This document shows, one piece after another, positions 7,956 to 17,063 of a stretch of 64,000 nt of DNA. The DNA is from Anaerolineales bacterium (GTDB lineage: Bacteria > Chloroflexota > Anaerolineae > Aggregatilineales > J027), in contig JACKCI010000002.1 in assembly GCA_020634155.1 (NCBI GenBank), positions 124,001 to 188,000 on the forward strand, written 5' to 3'. The first letter of the stretch is position 1, and each line of letters starts with the position of its first letter. A model generated the notes under the pieces. That model searched no databases. It was not told the origin of the DNA and saw only the letters and a program-made list of their open reading frames with translations. The translations under genes were made by a program, and so were the position numbers.

Positions 7956-9488
7956 TTATTCCATCTCATCGATACCTAGTTCATCAGCAATCTCGGCGAA
8001 TTGTTCTAGTGCCGCTTGAAGATCATCCAAGATTTCCCGTGCTAATACACTTGGCTCTGGCAAATTAGCAGTATCTTCAAGACTCTCATCACGTAGCCAG
8101 AAAATGTCCAAACTGAGCTTGTCTCTAGCCAGCAGTTCCTCAAGCGAGTATCGTCGCCACCGACCTTCAGGGTTGTCTTCAGACCATGTTGCTTGGCGTC
8201 TAAACCGATTTTGGGGATTGTAGCCGCCAACAAAGTCATCAAGATCACTACGTTGCAAAGGATTCTGTTTCAACGTGACGTGCATATTGGTGCGTAAATC
8301 GTAAATCCACAACTCGCTTGTGTTGTAATCCCCTGTATCGGTTTTCTTGTCAAAGAACAAGACATTTGCTTTGACACCCGGTTTATAAAATATACCCGTT
8401 GGCAGTCGAAGTAAGGTATGAACATCGGCTTGTCGTAATAGGCGACGGCGAATTTTCTCCCCTGCACCACCTTCAAATAGAACGTTATCTGGCACCACGA
8501 CTGCCGCTCGACCGTTAATGGTCAATATCTCAAAGATGTGTTGGATAAAATTCAATTGCTTGTTGCTGGTTTCGAAAAAGCCCTCGCGGACAGGAACGGT
8601 GCTTTCCTTATCACTACCATTTGAGCCATTTTCAAGGGAAAAGCTGCTTTTCTTGCCAAACGGAGGGTTGGTAAGCACCATCGTAAAACGGGTACCAGTA
8701 TCTTTAGCGATGCTATCCGCAACTTGGATGGGGCTATCGGACAAGCCTATCCCGATACCATGCAGGTACAAATTCATTACACACATACGGGCCGTTTGAT
8801 CAACAATCTCGACGCCCGATAAAGCATGATTCCGAAGTTTATCGATCTGGTCACGATCAAGCTGATATTGGTTACGAATATAGCTGTATGCTGTCAACAA
8901 GAACCCCCCTGTTCCAGCGGCAGGGTCATGAATTGTGTCATCAGGTTGCGGCATCATCACATCAACAATAGCTTGAATCAGAGCACGCGGGGTGAAATAT
9001 TGACCTGCCCCAGACTTGATGTCTTGACCATAGTCGCTCAGTAGCTCTTCATACACTTCGCCCTTAAGGTCAGTTGTCATGCCTGTCCAAGTCTCTTCCC
9101 CTATTAAGCTCACCAATCGCTTGAGCTTGGCGGGGTCTTGTATTTGATTTTGGGCTTTGCGAAAAATGGTCGGGATTAAGCCCTGTCCCTGTCCGAGGGC
9201 CTGCAACACGTTGCGATAATGCTCCTCTAGTGCAACACCTTCCAATCGTTCGAGACTAGCCCAACTATACCCGCTTGGTATCTGACTTCTGTAATCAGAA
9301 GCACCTTGAGAAGCTAGGAGCATCTGTTCATAATCCATTTTTAGGAATAACAAAAACGTCAATTGTTCTACATATGCGGTATGGGACATCCCATCATCAC
9401 GCAGTACGTTCCGGTAATTTTTGAGCTTCTGTACCAATTGATCAGCAGTTTTCATCAACTCAATCCTATTTTTGCTCGTTGTTGTCAA
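7956..9488 (-). CDS. hsdM: Type I restriction-modification methyltransferase subunit HsdM
   Basis: A 510-aa N6-adenine methyltransferase, the modification subunit of a type I system. The N-terminal helical domain (LKNYRNVLRDDGMSHTAYVE) is followed by the AdoMet motif DPAAGTGGFL and the catalytic NPPFG. The length is typical of HsdM. It is the last gene of the leftward operon hsdR-hsdS-TIR-hsdM and starts 9 bp after the TIR stop. HsdM last and separated from HsdS by a third gene is an unusual order. Confidence 0.93.
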   Translation of the reverse strand: MTTTSKNRIELMKTADQLVQKLKNYRNVLRDDGMSHTAYVEQLTFLLFLKMDYEQMLLASQGASDYRSQIPSGYSWASLERLEGVALEEHYRNVLQALGQGQGLIPTIFRKAQNQIQDPAKLKRLVSLIGEETWTGMTTDLKGEVYEELLSDYGQDIKSGAGQYFTPRALIQAIVDVMMPQPDDTIHDPAAGTGGFLLTAYSYIRNQYQLDRDQIDKLRNHALSGVEIVDQTARMCVMNLYLHGIGIGLSDSPIQVADSIAKDTGTRFTMVLTNPPFGKKSSFSLENGSNGSDKESTVPVREGFFETSNKQLNFIQHIFEILTINGRAAVVVPDNVLFEGGAGEKIRRRLLRQADVHTLLRLPTGIFYKPGVKANVLFFDKKTDTGDYNTSELWIYDLRTNMHVTLKQNPLQRSDLDDFVGGYNPQNRFRRQATWSEDNPEGRWRRYSLEELLARDKLSLDIFWLRDESLEDTANLPEPSVLAREILDDLQAALEQFAEIADELGIDEME

Positions 9489-9497
9489 AATCAGCCA

Positions 9498-11831
9498 CTA
9501 AACATCAGTTACTTTTTGGAAGTGCAAATGTTGCAACTCTTCAGGTGGATTGGGCATAGGCTCCTCCCAGAAAATTGGGCGAATAACGCCTATGCACCGA
9601 TTCTCAGGGCATTTATGATTGAGAGCATAACTCCATTCATAACGGCAGTAGTCGGACTGAGCAGAGTTAGAAGACCAAAGCAAATGAAAAATATCGCAAA
9701 TCTGAATCGCCTCAGCGATTTTGTATTGCCAGTCCTCACCAGCTCGCAAACTCTTCACATCAATAAAAACCTTATCGCCTAAAACTCGCTCAATTTCGTC
9801 AGCTCGACTCAACGCAACGGCCTGATCTCGATGGGAGTATGAAATGAAAATTCTGCGATAAGGGCCTGCCGTGCTAAAGTTCGCCCGTTGGGCAGCGGAT
9901 TCTAGCGGATTGGACTTCGCTACAGATGGTTGGCTAAAGCGCCTTAACCTGTCAACGGCAAGACTGAATGGGCTTGTTTGAGAAGCGCTAATCTCACATG
10001 ATAACTTTATGTGGGCTATTTCTATCCCTTTGATCTGAATCGATATATAAATCCAGAGTTCATCTTCTGCGTAGTGATTGGGAACCGTAAAATCGAAATT
10101 GAACCTAATCCAATCTCCTACCCAAGGCTTCTTGATAGTCTCAGGGGAGAAAGTAATTCCCTCACAAAGGGGGATAACCTCAATTTCGGTGCGTGGAGCA
10201 ATCTCAACGCTTCCTTTGGCATGTTTTTGCCGAGGCTCAATATCGCCGAACTCATCCCTAAACTTCTGGACATCTTGCATCACATGACTCAACGCGGATG
10301 CTGTATGGGCATACACAATTAGGCTGTACCGTTGTTCTTGTTCAGCCATTTGCGGTGCGTAGGCAGCAAATTGAACAATGTCCGTTTTTGTTGATAAGTT
10401 CACATTACTCAATTCCGACTCAGATCCAGTGGTAACATCACCAGATGGCAGGTTTCTTGTTACAGAGGGCAGCGGTGGCGGCGGTACAGGCTGCGCCACA
10501 CGACGCACGGGTAGTGGTGGCGCTGCAACTTTGGGGGCAATGGTTGCCGCAGGTGGCGGCGGTGCGGGTCGTACAGGCTGGCGTTGTGGTTGGCTAGGAT
10601 GCCAAGCTGGCAACATGCCTTCCCTTCCTTGCGGGAGGCTTTCATCAGAAGACGCTTTAGGCGAGGCAAACGGCATCGATGTATCTGGTTTGGAGAGCGG
10701 TTCCTCAGCTTCCACCACATCATCGAGCCAACTCATAACTGGAGTGCTAGGTTCAGGAGTATCTGCACCTAATTCTTGGTCACGTAGCCAATCACTAATG
10801 GCCCCTTCTGTATCATCATCGCTAACACTATTCCGCAACCAATCCGGCATATCAGCACCTTCTGGGATAGATGCTACGTACACCTCATTGAGATACCACG
10901 CTGTTGGGTCAGGGTCTTCCACCACTGCTGGCTCAAGAGTCTCAACTTCTGGCGGCTCATCAGTGAATTTAGGTTCTGTCAGTTCTTTGGCTTGCGCTAG
11001 GGCTTGTTTGTACCAATCGGGTTCAACAGCAACATCCAAGGTACCCGCCGCTTCTGCTGCAAGGGCCTCGACCCAAGGGTCATGGCTTTCGTCGTAGCCT
11101 GCCAGCAGACTCGTCGGCGTTTCAACAACTGAGGTATCTTCGAGGCCCATCTCTGGGAGATCAAAATCACCTCCGGCTTCCGAAAGCCAGTCATTAGCTG
11201 TCTCTTCGGATAAGAGAATGGCATCAAGATTGAGTGGCAACTCACCATCGGGGGCAAAGACACTGAGGTCTTCAATCGTGCCGGGCATTTGAGCTATCAC
11301 CCAATCTGGAATGTTGGCGGAAACAGTTTTACCAGTCAGGGCTGCTGGTTCTTCTTCGATAACAGGTTGATCTCGATGCTGCTGCCATATACTGCTAGAG
11401 GGCTTGGAAAAAGTGAGTGCGGGCAACAACTGCGTAGTAACTAGATGGTGCCTCTGTTTGGAACTCAGCCTACTCCACTCCTCTTCAATTACGAATTGCG
11501 GATGTACCTGTTGCAGGAAAGGGACAGGACGATAAGTCAGAAATCGCAAATGAACGATTGATTTATCAAGTTGTCTTGCAAGAAGAATTTCCGATTGGCA
11601 AAAAGAAGAAGACAAGGTGGAATCGGTGCCGATAATCAGGATAGATCGGCAAGCCATCATGGTGGGTTTACTATTGTTGATGGAAAAAGCCAGTTGATTG
11701 GTTCTATATATCAACTTGATTTTTGGTGGTAGTAACAAGGCTTGGATTTCTTGGTACACCGACATGTGTTCCAAGTCAAAGATGGTGTAGACCTCAAATT
11801 CAACTGTTGACTGCTCGCTCATATGCACCAT
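9498..11831 (-). CDS. TIR-domain protein embedded in the hsd operon
   Basis: A protein of about 777 aa. The last ~120 residues form a TIR domain: RRIFISYSHRD, VFIDVKSLRAGEDWQYKI, LLWSSNSAQSDYCRYEW. The glutamate of YCRYEW sits where NAD-cleaving TIR domains carry their catalytic Glu. The N-terminus (residues 1-140) has a weaker TIR-like pattern (ACRSILIIGTD, SFCQSEILLARQLDKSIVHL). Between them are about 300 acidic, disordered residues with PDWL/DWLRD repeats, a proline-rich stretch, and a beta-rich domain (VQFAAYAPQMAEQEQRYSLI, WVGDWIRFNFDF). The start overlaps the hsdS stop; ATG at 11822 with AGGTGA before it is an equally good start. Translational coupling suggests it works with the restriction enzyme; an abortive NADase role is inference. 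Confidence 0.85.
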   Translation of the reverse strand: MVHMSEQSTVEFEVYTIFDLEHMSVYQEIQALLLPPKIKLIYRTNQLAFSINNSKPTMMACRSILIIGTDSTLSSSFCQSEILLARQLDKSIVHLRFLTYRPVPFLQQVHPQFVIEEEWSRLSSKQRHHLVTTQLLPALTFSKPSSSIWQQHRDQPVIEEEPAALTGKTVSANIPDWVIAQMPGTIEDLSVFAPDGELPLNLDAILLSEETANDWLSEAGGDFDLPEMGLEDTSVVETPTSLLAGYDESHDPWVEALAAEAAGTLDVAVEPDWYKQALAQAKELTEPKFTDEPPEVETLEPAVVEDPDPTAWYLNEVYVASIPEGADMPDWLRNSVSDDDTEGAISDWLRDQELGADTPEPSTPVMSWLDDVVEAEEPLSKPDTSMPFASPKASSDESLPQGREGMLPAWHPSQPQRQPVRPAPPPPAATIAPKVAAPPLPVRRVAQPVPPPPLPSVTRNLPSGDVTTGSESELSNVNLSTKTDIVQFAAYAPQMAEQEQRYSLIVYAHTASALSHVMQDVQKFRDEFGDIEPRQKHAKGSVEIAPRTEIEVIPLCEGITFSPETIKKPWVGDWIRFNFDFTVPNHYAEDELWIYISIQIKGIEIAHIKLSCEISASQTSPFSLAVDRLRRFSQPSVAKSNPLESAAQRANFSTAGPYRRIFISYSHRDQAVALSRADEIERVLGDKVFIDVKSLRAGEDWQYKIAEAIQICDIFHLLWSSNSAQSDYCRYEWSYALNHKCPENRCIGVIRPIFWEEPMPNPPEELQHLHFQKVTDV

Positions 11832-13324
11832 CACCTATTGCCGCGAATTCGCTCCAGTAGTTCGCTGGCAGACTCATCGTTGGGGTCTTGGGGAACAAGT
11901 TTCCCCATGAACGCTTCTCTTAGAATGGATTGCCTCAATTGATGTACTCTTGCCAAGGCCACGTCAATTAGTTTTTCTTGAATTTCCATAATTGACAAAT
12001 GTTTATCAACAACATCAGTAATGCGAACTTGTTCGTTAATAGGAGGTAAGGGAAAAACAAGAGATTTTAGAATCGCCTGATTTAAGAAATCGCGTGTACT
12101 ACCGCTGCATAATTCGTCTATTTGATTCAAAAGAAATATAGAACCATTAAACAAGAGGGTAAAATAATCTGGCAATATCGCATTGGAGTTCAAAACTATC
12201 CTTATCAGATTTGTCGAGATTCTTGCCTCTCCAATATCCATGGGAATTACACAAGCCTCGCCCACAGTCCCAGATCGAGAGATAATTACATCACCTTCTT
12301 GAACACTATAGGCTTGGAGTTCTCGCGCTTTTTGGTCAGTAATGAATATCTTATTGCCAGCTACAAACTTCATTCTGGCAATGTTTTCAATTCCAAATAC
12401 TGGTACCCCTTCCGTCTGATGCTCATGCTTTTTTAGCAGACTTCCAAAGGGGCCAGTTTTAATCCCTGAGCGTGCGATAGATAATAAAACATCAATACGA
12501 GTGTATTTCCATCCCTCTGGCAATTCAGGCAAATCGTCTACATCAATTGACTGTGGTTCTGGATAGCGATCCTGCCAGCCTTTGGGCGGTTTTTTGCCTT
12601 GCGCTTCAAAAGTTGCCAGTTGCTCGGCTTCCCAGCGTGCCCGTCGTTCAACGAGAATGCGCTCCAATAACTCTGAGGCTGGTTCGTCGTCGGGGTCTTG
12701 CGGCACCAGTTTCCCTTCACAGGCAGCTTTCAGCACGCTGGCTCGGTAGCGTTTGAGATTGGCTTGCAAGCGCTTGAGAATTTCGACACCTGCGTCGAGA
12801 CGTGTGAAAAGAGTCTCTATGGCATCAACGATGCGCTGTTGTTCACCAGTTGGTGCTAGTGGAATAATCTGTGCTTTAACGTCAGAGTCACGAACAGCAG
12901 GATAGCTTGTTCCACGTTGTAGTTTTTCTAGTCTAGACACAGAATCAGCTAGTAGGCAGTAATAGAAAAGGTATTTGGGGTCAATACCATCTTTTGTTCG
13001 AAGAATTGAGAATCCAGTGGATGCTATCTGTCCATCATAACTCTCTGAAACAATTGCTATGTTTTGCAAATATACTCGAACAGTTGAAAGCAAAATATCA
13101 GAGGTCTGAACAATTTGTCTTGCTCTTGAAGGAGCATCACTTCCTAGATATCGCTTAGGTTCAATTATCTTGTTTGTTCTATTATCAATGGAAGAAATAT
13201 CGAGATAGACAAATTCTGTATGTGGGTAGTCAGCAGGCTGAATACGGTCAATGTCACGCGTTATCGTTTCAATGTTTGTTAACACCCAGCCCATGGGAAG
13301 TTCATTGAGGAGTGGTTCTGACAT
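11831..13324 (-). CDS. hsdS: Type I restriction-modification specificity subunit HsdS
   Basis: A 497-aa DNA-recognition subunit with two target recognition domains, each followed by conserved helical spacers. The duplication is visible: KLVPQDPDDEPASELLERI ends the first half (about residue 205) and KLVPQDPNDESASELLERI ends the protein. The two TRDs (residues about 8-160 and 275-430) differ, as expected for a bipartite target. It starts 5 bp after the hsdR stop, and its stop overlaps the start of the TIR gene. Confidence 0.93.
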   Translation of the reverse strand: MSEPLLNELPMGWVLTNIETITRDIDRIQPADYPHTEFVYLDISSIDNRTNKIIEPKRYLGSDAPSRARQIVQTSDILLSTVRVYLQNIAIVSESYDGQIASTGFSILRTKDGIDPKYLFYYCLLADSVSRLEKLQRGTSYPAVRDSDVKAQIIPLAPTGEQQRIVDAIETLFTRLDAGVEILKRLQANLKRYRASVLKAACEGKLVPQDPDDEPASELLERILVERRARWEAEQLATFEAQGKKPPKGWQDRYPEPQSIDVDDLPELPEGWKYTRIDVLLSIARSGIKTGPFGSLLKKHEHQTEGVPVFGIENIARMKFVAGNKIFITDQKARELQAYSVQEGDVIISRSGTVGEACVIPMDIGEARISTNLIRIVLNSNAILPDYFTLLFNGSIFLLNQIDELCSGSTRDFLNQAILKSLVFPLPPINEQVRITDVVDKHLSIMEIQEKLIDVALARVHQLRQSILREAFMGKLVPQDPNDESASELLERIRGNR

Positions 13325-13329
13325 AAGTT

Positions 13330-16113
13330 TTACGCCACCATTACAGTGTTTAACTCATTTAACAAAACAGTGATATTCTCAATGCCATCAAAAAAGCTGA
13401 CTGCCGCTTGGATGCCGCCTAAATCGTAAAAAGCATCATTAAAATCTTTTGCATCAAGGAACAGATTCATGCTGATATATTGGGCTATAGCGTCAAGCCA
13501 ATCTCTTTGAGAGTCTGTGAATAGCCAACCTTGCCTAGCCTTCTCCTGAAGCCATCGTTCATAGCGAGTGTATGCCTGATCAGTAAATGGTATCAATTCT
13601 TGCTCTGGATGCAAGACATGGCGCACTAAAGCAATCAAATCGGTTAATACCCGTTTGGTCTCTGTTGCCCTAACGCTCTCTGGTTGTACCTTGGCATAAG
13701 CCTGCCAGAGTTTTTCAGGCGTCAGTCGATAGGGTGGCTGCTCAAGGCGTTGCGATAGTTCTTTGATGTGCGCCCACTCCAATCGCTGTGTCCGATAAGG
13801 AATATTATAAAGGATTTGCAGGGCCGTGATTTCATCCAGATGCGTCTCGATAAAATCTTGGAAGACATTGACCGTTTGGGCCGCTTCATTCTCGCCTAAG
13901 TCTACAGCATGGGCCATTAGGACTTCATCTCGGCTCATTTCATCAATATAGATTTCTTGACGCTCGTGAATTTCCTTCAAGAGTGCCCGTAATGGAGGGC
14001 TAAACAAATCTGCCACTGCATACTTCATCTGCAAGGCTACCTGCTCAATTTGGTCATAGGTCGGCTGGTCAGTATCGAAGGTCTGCTGCGCCACCTCAGT
14101 CTGAGCATCATAGTCGGTTGCGTGGAGCAACTGGTTAGCAAGGTCTTGCAGCGAGTATCCTTGATTGACGCTGGCTAATCGCGCTCTGTCGTTGTCAGAA
14201 AATCGACGGGTTGACATCCGCGCTAAACGTCCCGCCAAGGTCAGGAACGTATCATCATCAGTATTTCCCGCTGCCAAATCATCCAGCAAGGCAGAGAGTG
14301 AAACCGATGGCCTGCGCTCCAATGTCAAGGTCTCGGTTTTCGGAATATCTATGACGCCAACAGCATCGACAATCAGGAAGAAGTCTTTTTCAAAAGCATC
14401 AGGCGAGACAATTCGCAAATCGTTGACATCAATTACCCGTGTCCCCCGCCCTTGCATCTGCTCATAGAGACCTGCTGAACGCACTGCCCGCATAAAGAGC
14501 AAGATTTCGATAGGCTTGATGTCCGTACCTGTTGCAATCATGTCTACTGTTACTACAATACGTGGGTTGTGTTGGGTGCGAAACTCCACAATCAGGTCAT
14601 CAGGTTTGACACCTGTTACCCGATAGGTAATCTTTTTGCAAAAATCATTTCCTCTGTCAAATTCTTCTCGCACAATTCGCACAATATCTTCAGCATGGCT
14701 ATCGTCTTTAGCAAAAATGAGCGTTTTCGGAACATACGCTCGGTTGGGAAACATCTCCGGCAAAGTATGGTCACGGAAGGTTCGAATCACTGTGCGAATT
14801 TGGCTAGGCGATACCACTTTCATATCAAGCTCGTTGGCATCGTAGTCCAAATCATTATCAAGCAATTCCATCCGTCGTTCACGGGTACGTTTATCGAGTT
14901 TGGGAATGTAGGTCTCACCATCAGCCTCGATTGTGCTGCCGTCCTGTGTAATGCGCGTGCGAATCACATACAACCGACTGCCAACATTAACTCCATCAGC
15001 AATTGCACGAGCGCGGGTGTATTCCATCACCAAGTTTTGATTAAAGAAACCAAAAGTTTGCATAGATGGGGTGGCCGTCAAGCCGATAATATGAGCGTCA
15101 AAATACTCCAGCACCTGTCGCCACAAGTTGTAAATTGAGCGGTGACATTCATCTACCACGATAATGTCAAAAAACTCGATAGGAACAGCAGGGTTATAAA
15201 CCACCTCACGGGGATCACCTGTCGTCAAAGCCGAGTTATCAAACATGGAGGTTTCTTCATCTTCTATATCGAAGTCTGGGTCATTTCTAAGCATCGAATA
15301 GAGACGCTGCACGGTTGTGATTACCACTTTGGCAACCGAGTCAAGTCCATTGGACTGCAAAAGCTGAACATTATAGAGTTCGGTAAATTTTCGCCCATCA
15401 TCAGGAGTTTCAAAGTTGTGAAACTCTTTTTTCGCTTGTTTGCCGAGGTTACGACGATCAACGAGAAACAGAACACGCTGGACTCTACCATATCGAAGCA
15501 TCCGGTAAATGAAATTGACCGCAGCAAAGGTCTTGCCAGCGCCAGTTGCCATCTGAATAAGCGCTCGCGGACGGTCTTGAGCTATTGACACCTCAAGGTT
15601 GCGTATAGCTTCAACCTGAGCATTCCACAGATTATTTTCTATCAATGGCGGATATTCGCGGAAACGGCGACGGGTAGTGCCTTCATTGCGTTGGTGTTGT
15701 CCAAGCCAGTCAGCAAGCGTTTCGGGTCGATGAAAAGCAAATATTCGCCGACTACGCGGTACTGGGTCAAGCAGATTGGTGAAAAACGTCTCTACTCCGG
15801 TGCTTTCATAGAGAAACGGCAAAGGACGAATAGGGGCTGGCAGTTTTTCAGGGATCCCATGACTATATTTGGCGGTCTGAGCCTCAACCCCTGCGAGGGA
15901 AAAACCCTTCCTTTTCGCCTCGATAGCGCCTATAAGTTGACGATTAATGTATAGGCCATAATCGGCATCACCCGTTGTTAGGTGTAGTTCTCTGACTGCA
16001 ACACCTATCCCCGCACCTAGGTGCATTTCATCGGGGTTTTGGATAATCCACCCAGCTTGCTTGAGTAAAGCATCAATATCCCTACGTGCCCTATCTTCGG
16101 GGCCAAGCACCAT
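13330..16113 (-). CDS. hsdR: Type I restriction endonuclease subunit HsdR
   Basis: A 927-aa translocating endonuclease. The N-terminal PD-(D/E)XK nuclease shows DADYGLYINRQLIGAIEAKR. The SF2 motor has Walker A ATGAGKT, DEAD-box variant VVDECHRS, TATPS and the arginine-finger region QGRGTR. The C-terminal helical region is as in type I HsdR/EcoEI-like proteins, which interacts with HsdM. It opens the operon; AAAGGAT lies about 9 nt before the ATG and a 14-bp palindrome lies 70 bp upstream. Confidence 0.93.
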   Translation of the reverse strand: MVLGPEDRARRDIDALLKQAGWIIQNPDEMHLGAGIGVAVRELHLTTGDADYGLYINRQLIGAIEAKRKGFSLAGVEAQTAKYSHGIPEKLPAPIRPLPFLYESTGVETFFTNLLDPVPRSRRIFAFHRPETLADWLGQHQRNEGTTRRRFREYPPLIENNLWNAQVEAIRNLEVSIAQDRPRALIQMATGAGKTFAAVNFIYRMLRYGRVQRVLFLVDRRNLGKQAKKEFHNFETPDDGRKFTELYNVQLLQSNGLDSVAKVVITTVQRLYSMLRNDPDFDIEDEETSMFDNSALTTGDPREVVYNPAVPIEFFDIIVVDECHRSIYNLWRQVLEYFDAHIIGLTATPSMQTFGFFNQNLVMEYTRARAIADGVNVGSRLYVIRTRITQDGSTIEADGETYIPKLDKRTRERRMELLDNDLDYDANELDMKVVSPSQIRTVIRTFRDHTLPEMFPNRAYVPKTLIFAKDDSHAEDIVRIVREEFDRGNDFCKKITYRVTGVKPDDLIVEFRTQHNPRIVVTVDMIATGTDIKPIEILLFMRAVRSAGLYEQMQGRGTRVIDVNDLRIVSPDAFEKDFFLIVDAVGVIDIPKTETLTLERRPSVSLSALLDDLAAGNTDDDTFLTLAGRLARMSTRRFSDNDRARLASVNQGYSLQDLANQLLHATDYDAQTEVAQQTFDTDQPTYDQIEQVALQMKYAVADLFSPPLRALLKEIHERQEIYIDEMSRDEVLMAHAVDLGENEAAQTVNVFQDFIETHLDEITALQILYNIPYRTQRLEWAHIKELSQRLEQPPYRLTPEKLWQAYAKVQPESVRATETKRVLTDLIALVRHVLHPEQELIPFTDQAYTRYERWLQEKARQGWLFTDSQRDWLDAIAQYISMNLFLDAKDFNDAFYDLGGIQAAVSFFDGIENITVLLNELNTVMVA

Positions 16114-16182
16114 CTATACAAATCCTTTGGCAAACAGATGAAAAGCATTAATTGTGTTTAGATATATTATTTTGCCCTGATA

Positions 16183-16196
16183 TGAAGAATTCTTCA
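16183..16196. promoter_or_regulatory. 14-bp palindrome upstream of hsdR
   Basis: TGAAGAATTCTTCA is a perfect palindrome in the 308-bp divergent region between hsdR and the QueC cassette. The leftward -35-like TTGAAG overlaps it. It could be an operator for the hsd operon, but no regulator gene is obvious within that operon. Confidence 0.35.
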
Positions 16197-16357
16197 AATA
16201 AGTCGTGCCTCCAAATTGGTCACAAAAAAACCTATGGAAGCCAGATTGTCTTCGAGTTCAGATTTGCCAACAACCCTGTCACATTGGCCCGTGTTCGGAC
16301 TTGGTTTTCCCCTTGTTCCATTGAATGACATTTTAACATGACATTTTCATAAAACGA

Positions 16358-16386
16358 TTGACATGTCACGTCATTCGCCTTAAAAT
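16358..16386 (+). promoter_or_regulatory. Promoter of the QueC-like cassette with overlapping palindrome
   Basis: A perfect -35 TTGACA (16358-16363), a 17-bp spacer and TAAAAT (16381-16386) drive the rightward cassette. The palindrome TGACATGTCA (16359-16368) overlaps the -35, and a repeated TGACATTTT precedes it. This is where the cassette's own XRE-type protein could bind to repress (inference). The leader is about 30 nt with a GAGGGAG ribosome site 6 nt before ATG 16422. Confidence 0.75.
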
Positions 16387-16421
16387 GAGTAATATACGTC
16401 AACGGTATGAGGGAGTAGTAC

Positions 16422-17063
16422 ATGCCTGACGGCGATGTTGTTTATCATGTCATAGGGCGACAATTTGGTGGTGCATACAATGCACTTTGTGAAAGTTTTT
16501 ATACCCATGAGCAAGTTGCAGCGAAAATCAGCAAAGCCCTTCGCAAGATGCTCAAACACTATGGTAATCCTCCAATTCAACTGGTGATGCGTACAGTTAC
16601 CGAGGTTTCTGATGCTCTCATGAATGGACTATCAATTGATGTGGAACAAGAGGGCTACTTAATTGACCAATTAGCCCGTGAATTGATGGGACATCGCCGA
16701 GCCACGCCACTTGCCGTTGATGCCTGCAAATGGTGCGTTATAGAGGCCATACATGGGAATAGCGATGCTATATCCGAGGTGGTAGTTGTTCGTGAATACA
16801 TCAATCGAGTAATCGATGCTGATTTTTTTGAGCATCTTCCATTACTCAATCACCACAACGACATTTCTCCGGAAGCAATTGAGAAGCGCCTGCGTCAAGT
16901 ACGTCCGTACCTTGATCGTGAAATTGAACACATGGTTGCTCAAATTGTAAGGTTAGGGTGTGTGGATTCCTTGAAAAAACGGCGGCAGAAACGTGTCGCC
17001 AAGCTTGATTTCAGCGAGATGGATATTGCAATGCCAGAAGACTGGCAAGGTAGCGCCGAGTAA
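16422..17063 (+). CDS. Unknown protein, first gene of QueC-like cassette
   Basis: A 213-aa, mostly helical soluble protein with no signal or membrane segment. I do not recognise a family. Visible features are an N-terminal VYHVIGRQFGGAYNALCESF, a middle helix-rich part (LAVDACKWCVIEAIHG), and a C-terminal basic stretch (KKRRQKRVAKLD) followed by an acidic tail. Its stop codon is directly followed by the ATG of the QueC-like gene, so the two are coupled and the proteins likely form one system. It sits immediately after the cassette promoter. The strict linkage to a QueC-like enzyme makes it a candidate partner or substrate (inference). Confidence 0.6.
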   Translation: MPDGDVVYHVIGRQFGGAYNALCESFYTHEQVAAKISKALRKMLKHYGNPPIQLVMRTVTEVSDALMNGLSIDVEQEGYLIDQLARELMGHRRATPLAVDACKWCVIEAIHGNSDAISEVVVVREYINRVIDADFFEHLPLLNHHNDISPEAIEKRLRQVRPYLDREIEHMVAQIVRLGCVDSLKKRRQKRVAKLDFSEMDIAMPEDWQGSAE

